Shown here piece after piece: positions 15,194 to 24,231 of a DNA stretch of 64,000 nt. Source of the stretch: Conexibacter woesei Iso977N (GTDB lineage Bacteria > Actinomycetota > Thermoleophilia > Solirubrobacterales > Solirubrobacteraceae); the NCBI RefSeq assembly GCF_000424625.1, contig NZ_AUKG01000001.1, positions 1,054,001-1,118,000 on the forward strand, read 5' to 3'. How positions within the stretch are numbered: position 1 is the first letter of the stretch; every line of letters begins with the position of its first letter. The notes beneath the pieces are model-generated. The model did no database searches and was not told the origin of the DNA. It worked only from the letters and a program-made list of their open reading frames with translations. The position numbers and the translations under genes were made by a program.

Positions 15194-16618
15194 ATGACTT
15201 CGGAAAAGCCCTCTCTCTCCAGCAAGGTCCTCTGGGCCATCCTCGGGCTCGTCCTGCTCGCGGACGCGCTCGACATGATCGACTCGACCGTCACGAACAT
15301 CGCGGCGCCGACGATCGTCCGCGACATCGGCGGCGGCGACGCGCTCGTCAAGTGGCTCGGCTCCGCCTACGCGCTGGCGCTCGGCGTCCTGCTGGTCGTC
15401 GGCGGCCGGCTCGGCGACCGCTACGGCCAGCGGCGCCTGTTCCTGGTCGGCATGGCCGGCTTCACGGCGGCCTCCGCCCTCGCGGGCGCGGCGTGGTCGC
15501 CCGCGGTGCTGATCGGCGCGCGGGCGGTCCAGGGCGCGTTCGGCGCGCTGCTGATCCCGCAGGGCATGGCGATCATGACCAAGCACTTCCCGCGCGAGAT
15601 GCAGCAGAGGGCGTTCGGCCTGTTCGGCCCGCTGCTCGGGATCGCGACGGTCGGCGGGCCGATCCTCGCCGGCTTCCTGATCGACGCGGATCTCCTCGGC
15701 CTGGCGTGGCGGCCGATCTTCCTCATCAACGTGGTGCTCGGCACCGCCGGGATCGCGCTCGCGGCGCGGATCCTGCCGCACGACGACCTCGACGCCGCGG
15801 CGCCGGTCCGGATCGACGGGCTCGGCTCCGGCCTGCTCGCCGCCGCGATGTTCGGCCTGATCTTCGGGCTGATCGAGGGCTCGACCGAGGGCTGGAACGC
15901 GGTCCCGATCGCCTGCCTGGCCGGCGGCGTCGCCTTCCTCGGCGCCTTCGCGTGGCGCCAGCGCACCGCCGCCGAGCCGCTGATCAAGCCGTCGCTGCTG
16001 GCGAACCGCGGCTTCTCGTCGGGCCTCGTGACCGGGTTGGTGTTCTTCGCGTCGTCGAGCGGATTGGCCTACATCATCTCGCTGTTCATGCAGCAGGCGC
16101 TGGGCGCGAAGCCGTCGGCCGCGGCGCTCGGGCTGCTGCCGATGACGCTCGGGATCATCGTCGCCGCCGGGTTCACGATGGCCGGCCCGGGCGGCAGGAT
16201 GGGGCGCAAGCTGATCGCGATCGGCATGTGCATCACCTTGGTCGGCGCGGGCGGGCTGCTGGCGGTCGTCGAGACCAGCGGCCTGGACGCGACGCTCTGG
16301 GGCCTGGCGCCGTTCGTCTTCGTGATCGGACTCGGGCTGGGCGCGTGCTACGGGACGCTGTTCGACATCGCCCTCGGCGACGTCGCGCCGGACGAGGCCG
16401 GCGGCGCGTCCGGATCGCTCAGCGCCGTTCAGCAGTTGGCGGCCGGGATCGGCAGCGCGGTCGTGACGTCGGTCTACCTGCACGGCGCCGATCAGGCGAG
16501 CGCGATGGCGACGGCGCTGATCGTGGTGATCGCCGCGACGGTGGCGTGCCTCCCGGCGGTCCGGCTGCTCCCGAAGCACGGGCAGCCGGAGCCTCACGGC
16601 GAGCTGGCGGCGGTCTGA
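15194..16618 (+). CDS. MFS multidrug efflux transporter, DHA2 (14-TM) type
   Basis: This 474-aa transporter has about 14 hydrophobic helices. Signatures are LLADALDMIDSTVTNIAAPTI in TM1 (motif D1 of DHA2), GGRLGDRYGQRRLFLVG after TM2 (MFS motif A) and GARAVQGAFGALLIPQ (motif B). GPLLGIATVGGPILAGFLI in TM5 is motif C, the antiporter motif. It should expel a hydrophobic drug in exchange for protons and is controlled by the divergent TetR. The ATG at 15194 is fixed by the promoter. No link with glycan synthesis is evident, so this pair looks like an independent resistance module set inside the cluster. Confidence 0.93.
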   Translation: MTSEKPSLSSKVLWAILGLVLLADALDMIDSTVTNIAAPTIVRDIGGGDALVKWLGSAYALALGVLLVVGGRLGDRYGQRRLFLVGMAGFTAASALAGAAWSPAVLIGARAVQGAFGALLIPQGMAIMTKHFPREMQQRAFGLFGPLLGIATVGGPILAGFLIDADLLGLAWRPIFLINVVLGTAGIALAARILPHDDLDAAAPVRIDGLGSGLLAAAMFGLIFGLIEGSTEGWNAVPIACLAGGVAFLGAFAWRQRTAAEPLIKPSLLANRGFSSGLVTGLVFFASSSGLAYIISLFMQQALGAKPSAAALGLLPMTLGIIVAAGFTMAGPGGRMGRKLIAIGMCITLVGAGGLLAVVETSGLDATLWGLAPFVFVIGLGLGACYGTLFDIALGDVAPDEAGGASGSLSAVQQLAAGIGSAVVTSVYLHGADQASAMATALIVVIAATVACLPAVRLLPKHGQPEPHGELAAV

Positions 16619-16664
16619 GAGGTCCGCGAGACGGACGGGGCGATCGATAGCCTGCGGCGCACCT

Positions 16665-17609
16665 ATGCATGCGATCGTCACCGGCGGCGCCGGCTTCATC
16701 GGATCCAACCTCGTCGACGCGCTCCTGGACCAGGGCGCGGAGGTCGACGTGATCGACACGCTCGTCACGGGCAAGCGCGAGAACCTCGAGGCGGGGGCGT
16801 TCGACCGCGGCGCGCGGCTGCACGAGGTCGACATCACCGACGCGGCGGCGCTGACGTCGCTGGTCGGCGACATCGCGCCGGACGTGATCTTCCACCTGGC
16901 GGCGCAGATCGACGTGCGCAAGTCGATCGACGACCCGGCGTTCGACGCGTCCGTGAACGTCGTCGGGACGATCAACGTGCTGGCGGCCGCGCACGCGGCG
17001 AGGGTCGGGCGCGTGGTGAACACGTCGACCGGCGGCGCGATCTACGGCGACGCGGACGTGATCCCGTCGCCGGAGTCGACCGAGCCGCTGCCGATGGCGG
17101 CCTACGGGCAGTCGAAGTTCTGCGCCGAGCGGTACCTGGGGTGGTACGGGCGGCTGTACGAGCAGTCGAACGTGACGCTGCGGCTGGGCAACGTCTACGG
17201 GCCGCGCCAGGACCCGCACGGCGAGGCGGGCGTGGTCGCGATCTTCTGCGGGCTGCTGCGCGAGGGCGGGACGCCGGTGATCTTCGGCGACGGCAGGCAG
17301 ACGCGCGACTACGTGTACGTCGGCGACGTCGTGCGCGCGCAGCTGGCGGCCGTCGAGGCGCGCGTGACCGGTGAGATCAACGTGGGCACGGGCCGCGAGT
17401 CGACGGTGCTGGACATCGTGGACGCGCTGCGCGAGATCGACCCGGACGCCGCGGCGAGGGGCTTCGAGCCGGAGTTCAAGCCGGCGCGGCTGGGCGAGGT
17501 CGAGCGCTCGTGCCTGGACGTGTCGCGTGCGCGCGAGGAGCTCGGGTTCGAGGCGCAGGTCGGGCTGGTCGAGGGCCTGCGCACGACGCTGGAATCGACG
17601 CCGGCGTAA
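16665..17609 (+). CDS. NAD-dependent sugar-nucleotide epimerase, GalE-like
   Basis: This 314-aa extended SDR has the Rossmann motif GGAGFIGSNLV (residues 7-17), HLAAQIDVRKSIDDP, the catalytic STGGAIYGD and YGQSK (Tyr and Lys of the active site), then LRLGNVYGPRQDP and RDYVYVGDVVRA. The motifs and length match UDP-glucose 4-epimerase and its close bacterial and archaeal relatives. It would supply UDP-galactose or a related sugar. TAGCCT (16648-16653) lies 11 nt before the ATG, suggesting its own promoter with a very short leader. Confidence 0.88.
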   Translation: MHAIVTGGAGFIGSNLVDALLDQGAEVDVIDTLVTGKRENLEAGAFDRGARLHEVDITDAAALTSLVGDIAPDVIFHLAAQIDVRKSIDDPAFDASVNVVGTINVLAAAHAARVGRVVNTSTGGAIYGDADVIPSPESTEPLPMAAYGQSKFCAERYLGWYGRLYEQSNVTLRLGNVYGPRQDPHGEAGVVAIFCGLLREGGTPVIFGDGRQTRDYVYVGDVVRAQLAAVEARVTGEINVGTGRESTVLDIVDALREIDPDAAARGFEPEFKPARLGEVERSCLDVSRAREELGFEAQVGLVEGLRTTLESTPA

Positions 17610-17643
17610 CTTCGGGGCAGGCGGCGGCGTTGGGGTGAGTGCC

Positions 17644-18480
17644 ATGTCTTCTTCGCGCCTCCTGCCGCTTGCCGCCGTCGTCCTCTCCGCCGCCGCCGCG
17701 CTCCCGAGCGCGGCGCTCGCGGCGACGCCGTACTCGTCGCCGTCGGGCCGCGCGCACTCGCGCGTCGTGACCTACGAGCGCGACGGGCTCCGGGTCGTGG
17801 CGCTCCAGGCCGCGGTGACGCGGTCCGGTGGGCATCTCAATGTGGTTGCCACGGTCAAGATGAAGAACTTCACGCTGCACGACGTGACGCGGTTCGTCCG
17901 GGCGGGGCGCTGCGTGCGCGGCTCGCTGGCGGCGCCGGCGTGCAAGGCCGACGCGCTGTACTCGTTCGTCGTGCCGGGCGGTGGCGAGAAGACGGTCGTC
18001 CGGAAGCTCACGCTCCCGCAGCCGCCGTCGAAGGTCGACGCGATCGAGCTGAGCGTGCAGCCCAGCGCGCGCAGGCAGGCGTACTTCTCGCGCGGCAACG
18101 GCGAGCTGCTGCTGCGCGGCAACGCGTGGCGCGGCGTGGGGGCGGGTGCGACCTACGGGGTCGCGTTCCCGGCCGACGACGACCGCGCGAAGCGGCTGTC
18201 GTTCGACCTTCCGGTGACGAAGCCCGGCCAGGCCTACGCGAGCGTGGTCTGGAGCGGCACCGCCGCGCCGGGCGCGCCGACCACGCTGGGCAAGTGCGAC
18301 GCCTTGACCGCGTGCACGACGTCCCCGCTCTCCGCCGTGAGCAGCCGCTCCGGCAACCAGATGTTCGGCAACCGCTTCGACCTGCACAACGAGGGCCACG
18401 CGGCGATCACGCTGGGCGTCGCGGACGCCGACGGCACGCCACTGCTGGCCGCGGCGCTGCCGTGGCCGTCGAAGCCCTGA
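17644..18480 (+). CDS. Secreted protein of unknown function
   Basis: This 278-aa protein has a clear Sec signal peptide (SSRLLPLAAVVLSAAAALP, cleavage near SAALA). The mature part is rich in beta-strand-like segments (HLNVVATVKMKNFTLHDVT, VDAIELSVQPSARR, AITLGVADADG). Two cysteine pairs may form disulfides (CVRGSLAAPAC and KCDALTAC). No catalytic motif is recognised. It starts 34 nt after the epimerase gene and may be co-transcribed. A structural or carbohydrate-binding surface role would fit, but nothing in the sequence proves it. Confidence 0.8.
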   Translation: MSSSRLLPLAAVVLSAAAALPSAALAATPYSSPSGRAHSRVVTYERDGLRVVALQAAVTRSGGHLNVVATVKMKNFTLHDVTRFVRAGRCVRGSLAAPACKADALYSFVVPGGGEKTVVRKLTLPQPPSKVDAIELSVQPSARRQAYFSRGNGELLLRGNAWRGVGAGATYGVAFPADDDRAKRLSFDLPVTKPGQAYASVVWSGTAAPGAPTTLGKCDALTACTTSPLSAVSSRSGNQMFGNRFDLHNEGHAAITLGVADADGTPLLAAALPWPSKP

Positions 18481-18523
18481 CGCGTTCCTCGGCGCGGAAC
18501 TGGCGTACGAGCCCAAGAACGGG

Positions 18524-18549
18524 CCTGGCCCGCCGGGTGGCGGGCCAGG
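18524..18549. terminator. Strong 11-bp hairpin between convergent genes
   Basis: CCTGGCCCGCC (18524-18534) and GGCGGGCCAGG (18539-18549) are perfect complements with a GGGT loop. The hairpin lies in the 103-nt gap between the secreted protein stop (18480) and the convergent small protein stop (18584), a good place for a bidirectional terminator. There is no long T-run on either side. Confidence 0.65.
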
Positions 18550-18583
18550 GTGAAGGTGCTTAGGGCGACGCTGGCCGGAGGTG

Positions 18584-18850
18584 CTAGGAGACGCCGGCGG
18601 GGACCTTGGGGGTCCCGTTGTTCGACGTCGGAGGCGCCGGCGGCGTGTCGGAGTGCGAGGAGTGCCTCCTCGCGACGATCGCGGCGGTGCCGACCGCGGC
18701 GGCGGGCACGGCGACCTTCGTCGCCCTCTTGCCGGCGGCCCAGGCGATCCGGGCCTTCAGGAACGTCCATGCAGCCGACGAGGCCCTGGAGGCCGCGGTG
18801 GCCGCGCGCTGCTTCTTGGTCTTGTGACGGTGAAGAGAAAGGGTGGCCAT
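18584..18850 (-). CDS. Small basic protein with one hydrophobic segment
   Basis: This 88-aa ORF starts 9 nt after the upstream epimerase stop. The N-terminus is very basic (LHRHKTKKQRAATAASRASS), then AWTFLKARIAWAAGKRATKVAVPAAAVGTAAIVA gives an amphipathic to hydrophobic helix, followed by a Ser/Pro/Thr tail. It has no recognised family. The composition suggests a membrane-associated small protein. It is kept as a gene because of the tight operon spacing and consistent codon use. Confidence 0.55.
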   Translation of the reverse strand: MATLSLHRHKTKKQRAATAASRASSAAWTFLKARIAWAAGKRATKVAVPAAAVGTAAIVARRHSSHSDTPPAPPTSNNGTPKVPAGVS

Positions 18851-18859
18851 GGAGAAGCG

Positions 18860-19834
18860 CTACCCGGCGGCGGCCGGAAGCACCCCGCGCAGCCAGTCAG
18901 CTGTCTGACGCACGCCTTCGCGCACGCCGATCCTGGCCTTCCAGTCCAGCAGCCGCTCCGCCTTCTCGACCGACGGCCAGCGCCGGACGACATCGACGGG
19001 GTACGTCGGCAGGTGCTCGAGCGCGAACTCGCCGGCCGGGCGGTCGCACTCCTCCCAGATCACGCGGGCGATCTCGGCGACGGTCATCTCCTCGCCGGCG
19101 GAGATGTTGAAGTCCTCGTGCAACCCGGCCTCGCTCGCCATCGACACCACGATCCCGTCCGCGATGTCGTCGATGTGCGTCAGCGTCCGCGTCTGCGTCC
19201 CGTCGCCGAAGATCGGCAGCGGCGCGCCCTCCGGCAAGGCCAAGCACTTCTTGATGACGTCCGGGACCATGTGCGCGATCCCCGGCTCGTCCTCCGGCAT
19301 CTCGCCCGGCCCGTACGCGTTGAACGGGCGGCAGATCGTGTACGGGAACCCGTGCTCGTCGTGCGCGGCCTTCACGTACACCTCGCCCGTCAGCTTCGAG
19401 AAGCCATACGCGCTCTGCGGGATCGGCGTGTCGAGGATGTGCTCCTCGGTCGTCGGGAACTCCGTCGCCCGCTCGAAGACCATCGACGACGACACGTACA
19501 CGAACCGCTCGACGTCGTGATCGAGCGCCGCCCGGATCACGCCGTTGTACAGGGCGTTGTTGACCTCGGTCAGCGTGTGCGGCAGCTTGTGGAAGTTCCC
19601 GATCCCGCCGACGATCGCGGCGAGGTGGATGACGTGGGTGCAGCCCTGCGTCGCCCTCCGCGCCTCGTCGAGCTCGCGCAGGTCGCCCTGGTGGATCTCG
19701 CAGCCCTCGCGCATCCACTGCGGCGCGGTCCGCTGGTCCGACACCCGCACCTCGAAGCGCGGGTCGCTGAGCAGACGGCGGACCACAGCCGCCCCGATGG
19801 TGCCGGCGCCGCCGGTGACGAGTACGCGATTCAT
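18860..19834 (-). CDS. NAD-dependent epimerase/dehydratase (extended SDR)
   Basis: This 324-aa SDR has GGAGTIGAAVVRRLL (NAD-binding), HLAAIVGGIGNFHKLPHT, SSSMVFERA and YGFSKLTGE (Tyr/Lys catalytic pair), NAYGPGEMPEDEPGIAHMV and RTLTHIDDIADGI. The VGGIG..HKLP region recalls GDP-mannose 3,5-epimerase-like and UDP-sugar epimerase subfamilies. It follows the nucleotide-sugar dehydrogenase gene by 15 nt, with GGAG about 8 nt before its ATG. A dehydrogenase plus epimerase pair is typical of uronic acid precursor synthesis, so it may epimerise the UDP-uronate made by its neighbour. Confidence 0.88.
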   Translation of the reverse strand: MNRVLVTGGAGTIGAAVVRRLLSDPRFEVRVSDQRTAPQWMREGCEIHQGDLRELDEARRATQGCTHVIHLAAIVGGIGNFHKLPHTLTEVNNALYNGVIRAALDHDVERFVYVSSSMVFERATEFPTTEEHILDTPIPQSAYGFSKLTGEVYVKAAHDEHGFPYTICRPFNAYGPGEMPEDEPGIAHMVPDVIKKCLALPEGAPLPIFGDGTQTRTLTHIDDIADGIVVSMASEAGLHEDFNISAGEEMTVAEIARVIWEECDRPAGEFALEHLPTYPVDVVRRWPSVEKAERLLDWKARIGVREGVRQTADWLRGVLPAAAG

Positions 19835-19849
19835 AAGCGACTCCGGACG

Positions 19850-21187
19850 CTACCGCGAGGCGAGCCCGGCCAGCAGCGCGACCTCGTCGGCGTGCGCGAA
19901 GACCTGTGACGCGCCCCAGCAGTTCCAGGGGTCGACGACGATCGCATCGCGCCGCGCGCCCTCCACGATCGCCCGCAGCGTCTCCGGCGTGCAGAACTCG
20001 TGGTGGTTGGTCGCGACGATCACCGCGTCGGCGTCCAACACGGCGTCGGCCAGGGAGGACGTCGGCGTCGGGACGTGGGGATCGTGGATCGCGACGTCGG
20101 CCAGCTCGCGCTCGAGCAACCGCACCAACTTGTGCGACAGCGAGTCGCGCTCGTCGTCGGTGTCGCCCTTGAAGGCCAGCCCCAGCACCGCGATCTTCTT
20201 GCCCGCCAGCGACCCGCCCTCGAGCCGCCGCTTGACGCCCTGGACCAGGAACAGCGGCACGCTCTCGTTGACGCGCGAGACCGCCAGCAGCATCCCGGGC
20301 GCGTTCGAGCGCTCCTCGGAGAACGCGAAGTCCTTGCGCAGGCACGTGCCCGCCGTGAACCCCGGGAGCTTCATCCCACCGCGCGGGTAGTCGCGGTTGA
20401 TCAGCTCCACCACCTCGAAGACGTTCGCGCCGTACTGCTCGCAGTCCATCATCATCAGGTTGGGCAGCGCGAAGTTCGCGTAGCGCAGGATGTTGGTCCA
20501 GATCTTCGCCAGCTCGGCCTGGACCGGGGTGGTCTGGACGATCGGCGCGCCCAGGACCTCGAACAGCGACGCGGCGACCTCGCCCGAGCGCGCGCCGACG
20601 CCGCCGACGATGCACGGCAGCGTCGAGATCTCCTCGAAGAACTTGGCCGACGCGATCCGCTCCGGGACGTGGGCCACGAAGACCTCCTCACCGATCACGA
20701 AGCCGCGGTGCTTGGCCAGGTAGCCGGCGACGAACTCGGTGGTGTCCGGCGCGATCGTCGAGCGCAGGTGGATCGCGTGCCCCTCGCGCAGGTGCGGGAG
20801 CAGGTCGTCCAGCACCGCGCGGATCTGGCGCAGGTCGATCTCGATGTGCGACATCGCGGGCGTGCCCAGCGTGAGCACGATGTGCCGCGCGGGCGCCGCG
20901 TCCTCGGCGCGCTCGCCGAGCGTCAGCCGCGAGGCGACGCGTTCCAGGATCTCCTGCGCGCCCGGCTCGTCGAACGGCATCCGCCCCTCGCGCAGCGCGT
21001 CGATCCGCGCCGGGTCGTTGTCGACCCCGATGACGTCCAGCCCCGCGTCCGCGAAGGCGAGGGCGAGCGGCAGGCCAACGCGGCCCAATCCAATGACAGC
21101 GACGTCCGAGCCTCGCCCAGAGGGCTCGTTCGGATTGCGGAAAGCTCGCCCGGAGGGCTCGTTTCCGCTGCTAGCGGCAGCGCTCAT
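19850..21187 (-). CDS. Nucleotide-sugar dehydrogenase (UDP-glucose/GDP-mannose dehydrogenase family)
   Basis: This 445-aa NAD-dependent enzyme oxidises C-6 of a nucleotide sugar to a carboxylate. Motifs are VAVIGLGRVGLPLALAFADAG (NAD fold, from residue 29), STIAPDTTE, ELAKIWTNILRYANFALPNL (central helix) and GFTAGTCLRKDF with the catalytic Cys. The C-terminal domain has IAVLGLAFKGDTDDERDS. The subfamily with TAGTCLRKD is not plain UGD (GGSCFPKD) or WecC, so the substrate is open (UDP-glucose, UDP-GlcNAc or UDP-ManNAc). The first about 27 residues are an unusual NEPSGR repeat extension. TAGCCT made from the upstream stop lies 10 nt before the ATG. Confidence 0.9.
   Translation of the reverse strand: MSAAASSGNEPSGRAFRNPNEPSGRGSDVAVIGLGRVGLPLALAFADAGLDVIGVDNDPARIDALREGRMPFDEPGAQEILERVASRLTLGERAEDAAPARHIVLTLGTPAMSHIEIDLRQIRAVLDDLLPHLREGHAIHLRSTIAPDTTEFVAGYLAKHRGFVIGEEVFVAHVPERIASAKFFEEISTLPCIVGGVGARSGEVAASLFEVLGAPIVQTTPVQAELAKIWTNILRYANFALPNLMMMDCEQYGANVFEVVELINRDYPRGGMKLPGFTAGTCLRKDFAFSEERSNAPGMLLAVSRVNESVPLFLVQGVKRRLEGGSLAGKKIAVLGLAFKGDTDDERDSLSHKLVRLLERELADVAIHDPHVPTPTSSLADAVLDADAVIVATNHHEFCTPETLRAIVEGARRDAIVVDPWNCWGASQVFAHADEVALLAGLASR
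21112..21164. repeat. 33-bp direct repeat inside the dehydrogenase N-terminus
   Basis: CTCGCCCAGAGGGCTCGTTC (21112-21131) recurs as CTCGCCCGGAGGGCTCGTTT (21145-21164), exactly 33 nt apart. It encodes NEPSGRAFRNP followed by NEPSGRGSD ahead of the first NAD-binding strand. The extension is absent from the family core and looks like an inserted repeat element kept in frame. Confidence 0.75.
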
Positions 21188-21200
21188 GTTGGCCCGGAGG

Positions 21201-22040
21201 CTAGCGGGCGGACGTGCGCGCGAGACGGCGGCGGTGGCGCGCGTACTGGCGCGCGAACCCGAGCACGAAGCGCGGGTTGTAGGTCAGGTAGCGCCTCCAG
21301 AGCCGCCGCGGCTCCTTCGACAGGCGGAACAGCCACTCCAGGCCGGAGGACTGCATCCAAGACGGCGCCTGCGGGATCAGGCCTGCGTGGAAGTCGAACG
21401 CGGCGCCGACGCCGACCAACACCGGAGCGTCCAACCGCGCGCGCAGCGCGTGCATGAACTTCTCCTGCTTCGGCACGCCGATCCCGACCCACACCACGTC
21501 CGGCTTGGCGTGGTTGATCTCCTCGACGACCGCGTCGACCTCTTCGTCGGACAGCGGCCGGAACGGCGGCGCGTAGCCGCCGACGATCTGCAGCCCCGGG
21601 AAGCGTGTGCGCAGGTTCAGCGCCAGCTGCACCAGCGCGCCCTGGTTGCGGCCGCCGTACAGGAACATCCGGGTGCCGGTGGCCGCCGCGCGCTCGCACG
21701 ACTTGGCCATCAGGTCCGGCCCGTAGACGCGGTGCGTCAGGTCGTGGCCCAAGGCGTTCATCGCCCACACGACCGGCTGGCCGTCCGGGACGACCAGCGA
21801 GGCGCCGCGCACGGCGGCGCGCAGCTCCGGGTCGTCCTGCGTGGCGACGACCGTGTGCGTCGCGGCGACGCAGATGTAGCCCTTGCCGCGCTGGGCGATC
21901 GTCGCGTCCATCCAGTCCATCGTCCGCTCGTAGTCCGTGAGGGCGAGCGGGACGCCGAGCACGTCGACCGTCGGCGGCGGCACCGCGAGGTCCTCCGCGG
22001 CGGCGGTGGCGTCGAGGGGTGTGGGGGTTGGGGAGGGCAT
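21201..22040 (-). CDS. WecG/TagA/CpsF family glycosyltransferase
   Basis: This 279-aa GT26 enzyme adds the second sugar to an undecaprenyl-PP-linked sugar. Family motifs are VDVLGVPLALTDYERTMDW, AATHTVVATQDDPELRAAV, VVPDGQPVVWAMNALG (catalytic Asp region), RMFLYGGRNQGALVQLA, VWVGIGVPKQEKFMHAL and VGVGAAFDFHAGLIPQAPSWM. The basic C-terminal tail (RRLWRRYLTYNP, RQYARHRRRLARTSAR) suits membrane docking, as shown for TagA. Known members transfer ManNAc or ManNAcA to a GlcNAc-lipid. With the neighbouring dehydrogenase this would make a uronic acid disaccharide plausible. It is the first gene of the operon to 18584. Confidence 0.93.
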   Translation of the reverse strand: MPSPTPTPLDATAAAEDLAVPPPTVDVLGVPLALTDYERTMDWMDATIAQRGKGYICVAATHTVVATQDDPELRAAVRGASLVVPDGQPVVWAMNALGHDLTHRVYGPDLMAKSCERAAATGTRMFLYGGRNQGALVQLALNLRTRFPGLQIVGGYAPPFRPLSDEEVDAVVEEINHAKPDVVWVGIGVPKQEKFMHALRARLDAPVLVGVGAAFDFHAGLIPQAPSWMQSSGLEWLFRLSKEPRRLWRRYLTYNPRFVLGFARQYARHRRRLARTSAR

Positions 22041-22134
22041 GCGATGACTACAACGTCTCGACGCTCACAAGGTTTCTTGCTTGCGTCGAACAACCGTCCA
22101 GATCGGCCGGGATTCGGGCGCGACGTCCTTGACG

Positions 22135-22183
22135 TAGGCTGCCCGCGGTGCGGCGATCTGACTCAGTGTGGCACACGCGATGA
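22135..22183 (+). other. Possible leaderless 11-codon leader ORF before the Gmd-like gene
   Basis: TAGGCT (22135-22140) lies 7 nt before GTG at 22148. This GTG opens a short frame of 11 codons (MRRSDSVWHTR) whose TGA stop (22181-22183) overlaps the ATG at 22180 as ATGA. If transcription starts at the GTG, the short frame would be read first and could couple translation into the Gmd-like gene. Evidence is positional only. Confidence 0.35.
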
Positions 22184-23142
22184 GCCCTCGGCGGGCGCTG
22201 ATCACCGGCGTGTCCGGCCAGGACGGGACGTATTTGGCCGAGCAACTCGTCGCCGAAGGCTACGACGTCACCGGCCTGGTCCGGAACCCTGGCGATCGTG
22301 TGCTCACCCATCTGGAGGGGGTCTCGCTGCTGCACGGCGACCTCGACGACGCGTCCACGCTGGTCGACGCGCTCGGCGCCGTCCGCCCGCACGAGCTCTA
22401 CCACCTCGCCGCGCCGACGTTCGTGCCCGCGTCGTGGGACGACCCGGCGGTCCCGATGGCGCAGATCGCCGGCGCGACCGGGACGCTGCTGACCGCCGCG
22501 CACCGCCTGGACCCGGAGCTGCGCGTGTTCGTCGCGACGTCGTCGGAGATCTTCGGCGACGCGGGCGAGTCGCCGCAGCGCGAGGGCTCGCCCAAGCGGC
22601 CGCGCTCGCCGTACGGGATCGCCAAGCTCGCCGCGCACCAGCTCGTCGGTGTCCTGCGCGAGCGCCACGGGCTGTTCGCGGTGTCGGGGATCCTCTACAA
22701 CCACGAGTCGCCGCGGCGGCCGGTGCGGTTCCTGCCGCGCAAGGTGACGCGGGGCGCGGCGGCGATCGCCTTGGGACTCCAGGACGAGCTGGTCCTGGGC
22801 GACCAGAGCGCGGTCCGGGACTGGTCGCACGCGGCCGACGTGATGCGCGGCGCGCGCCTGGCGCTGGCCGCCGACGCGCCCGGCGACTACGTGTTCGCCA
22901 GCGGCGTCGGCCGGACGGTCGGCGATTTGGTTCAGGCGGCGTTCGCCGCGGCGGGCGTGAGCGCCGAGGGCCGGATCCGCGTGGACCCGGCGTTCGTCCG
23001 GCCGCCCGAGGTGACGCCGCAGGTCGGCGACCCGTCGCGCGCCCGGGACGTGCTCGGGTGGCGTCCCGAGCACAGCTTCGAGGCGACCATCGCCGAGATG
23101 GTCGCCGCGGACCTCGAGCAGCTTCGCTCAGAGAGACCCTGA
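22180..23142 (+). CDS. GDP-mannose 4,6-dehydratase-like SDR (Gmd paralogue, possibly a GDP-sugar reductase)
   Basis: This 320-aa extended SDR has ALITGVSGQDGTYLAEQLVAEGY (NADP site with the GQDG motif of Gmd and Rmd), HLAAPTFVPASWDDP, TSSEIFGDAGESPQ and SPYGIAKLAAHQ (Tyr/Lys), YNHESPRRPVRFLPRKVTRGAA and RDWSHAADVMRGA. These are Gmd motifs, but the protein diverges from its convergent neighbour, which is the more canonical Gmd. It may be a second dehydratase or the reductase giving GDP-D-rhamnose. The ATG at 22180 is preferred; GTG at 22168 is in frame and possible. Confidence 0.85.
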   Translation: MSPRRALITGVSGQDGTYLAEQLVAEGYDVTGLVRNPGDRVLTHLEGVSLLHGDLDDASTLVDALGAVRPHELYHLAAPTFVPASWDDPAVPMAQIAGATGTLLTAAHRLDPELRVFVATSSEIFGDAGESPQREGSPKRPRSPYGIAKLAAHQLVGVLRERHGLFAVSGILYNHESPRRPVRFLPRKVTRGAAAIALGLQDELVLGDQSAVRDWSHAADVMRGARLALAADAPGDYVFASGVGRTVGDLVQAAFAAAGVSAEGRIRVDPAFVRPPEVTPQVGDPSRARDVLGWRPEHSFEATIAEMVAADLEQLRSERP

Positions 23143-23204
23143 GCGCCGGGTCGAGGTCCGCCGAGACCTTCGCCGAGTTGCGGGCCGGCGGGACCCCGTA
23201 GGGC

Positions 23205-24223
<1,019 letters not shown>

Positions 24224-24231
24224 CTGGCGCG

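Noticed and set aside
14541-16618. TetR/MFS pair as part of polysaccharide export
   Set aside because: The transporter has DHA2 drug-pump motifs and its own repressor and operator, so it is best seen as an independent efflux unit.
23143-23204. Terminator hairpin between the two Gmd-like genes
   Set aside because: Only weak, interrupted pairing (GGTCCGCC with GGCGGGACC over a long loop) and no T-run.
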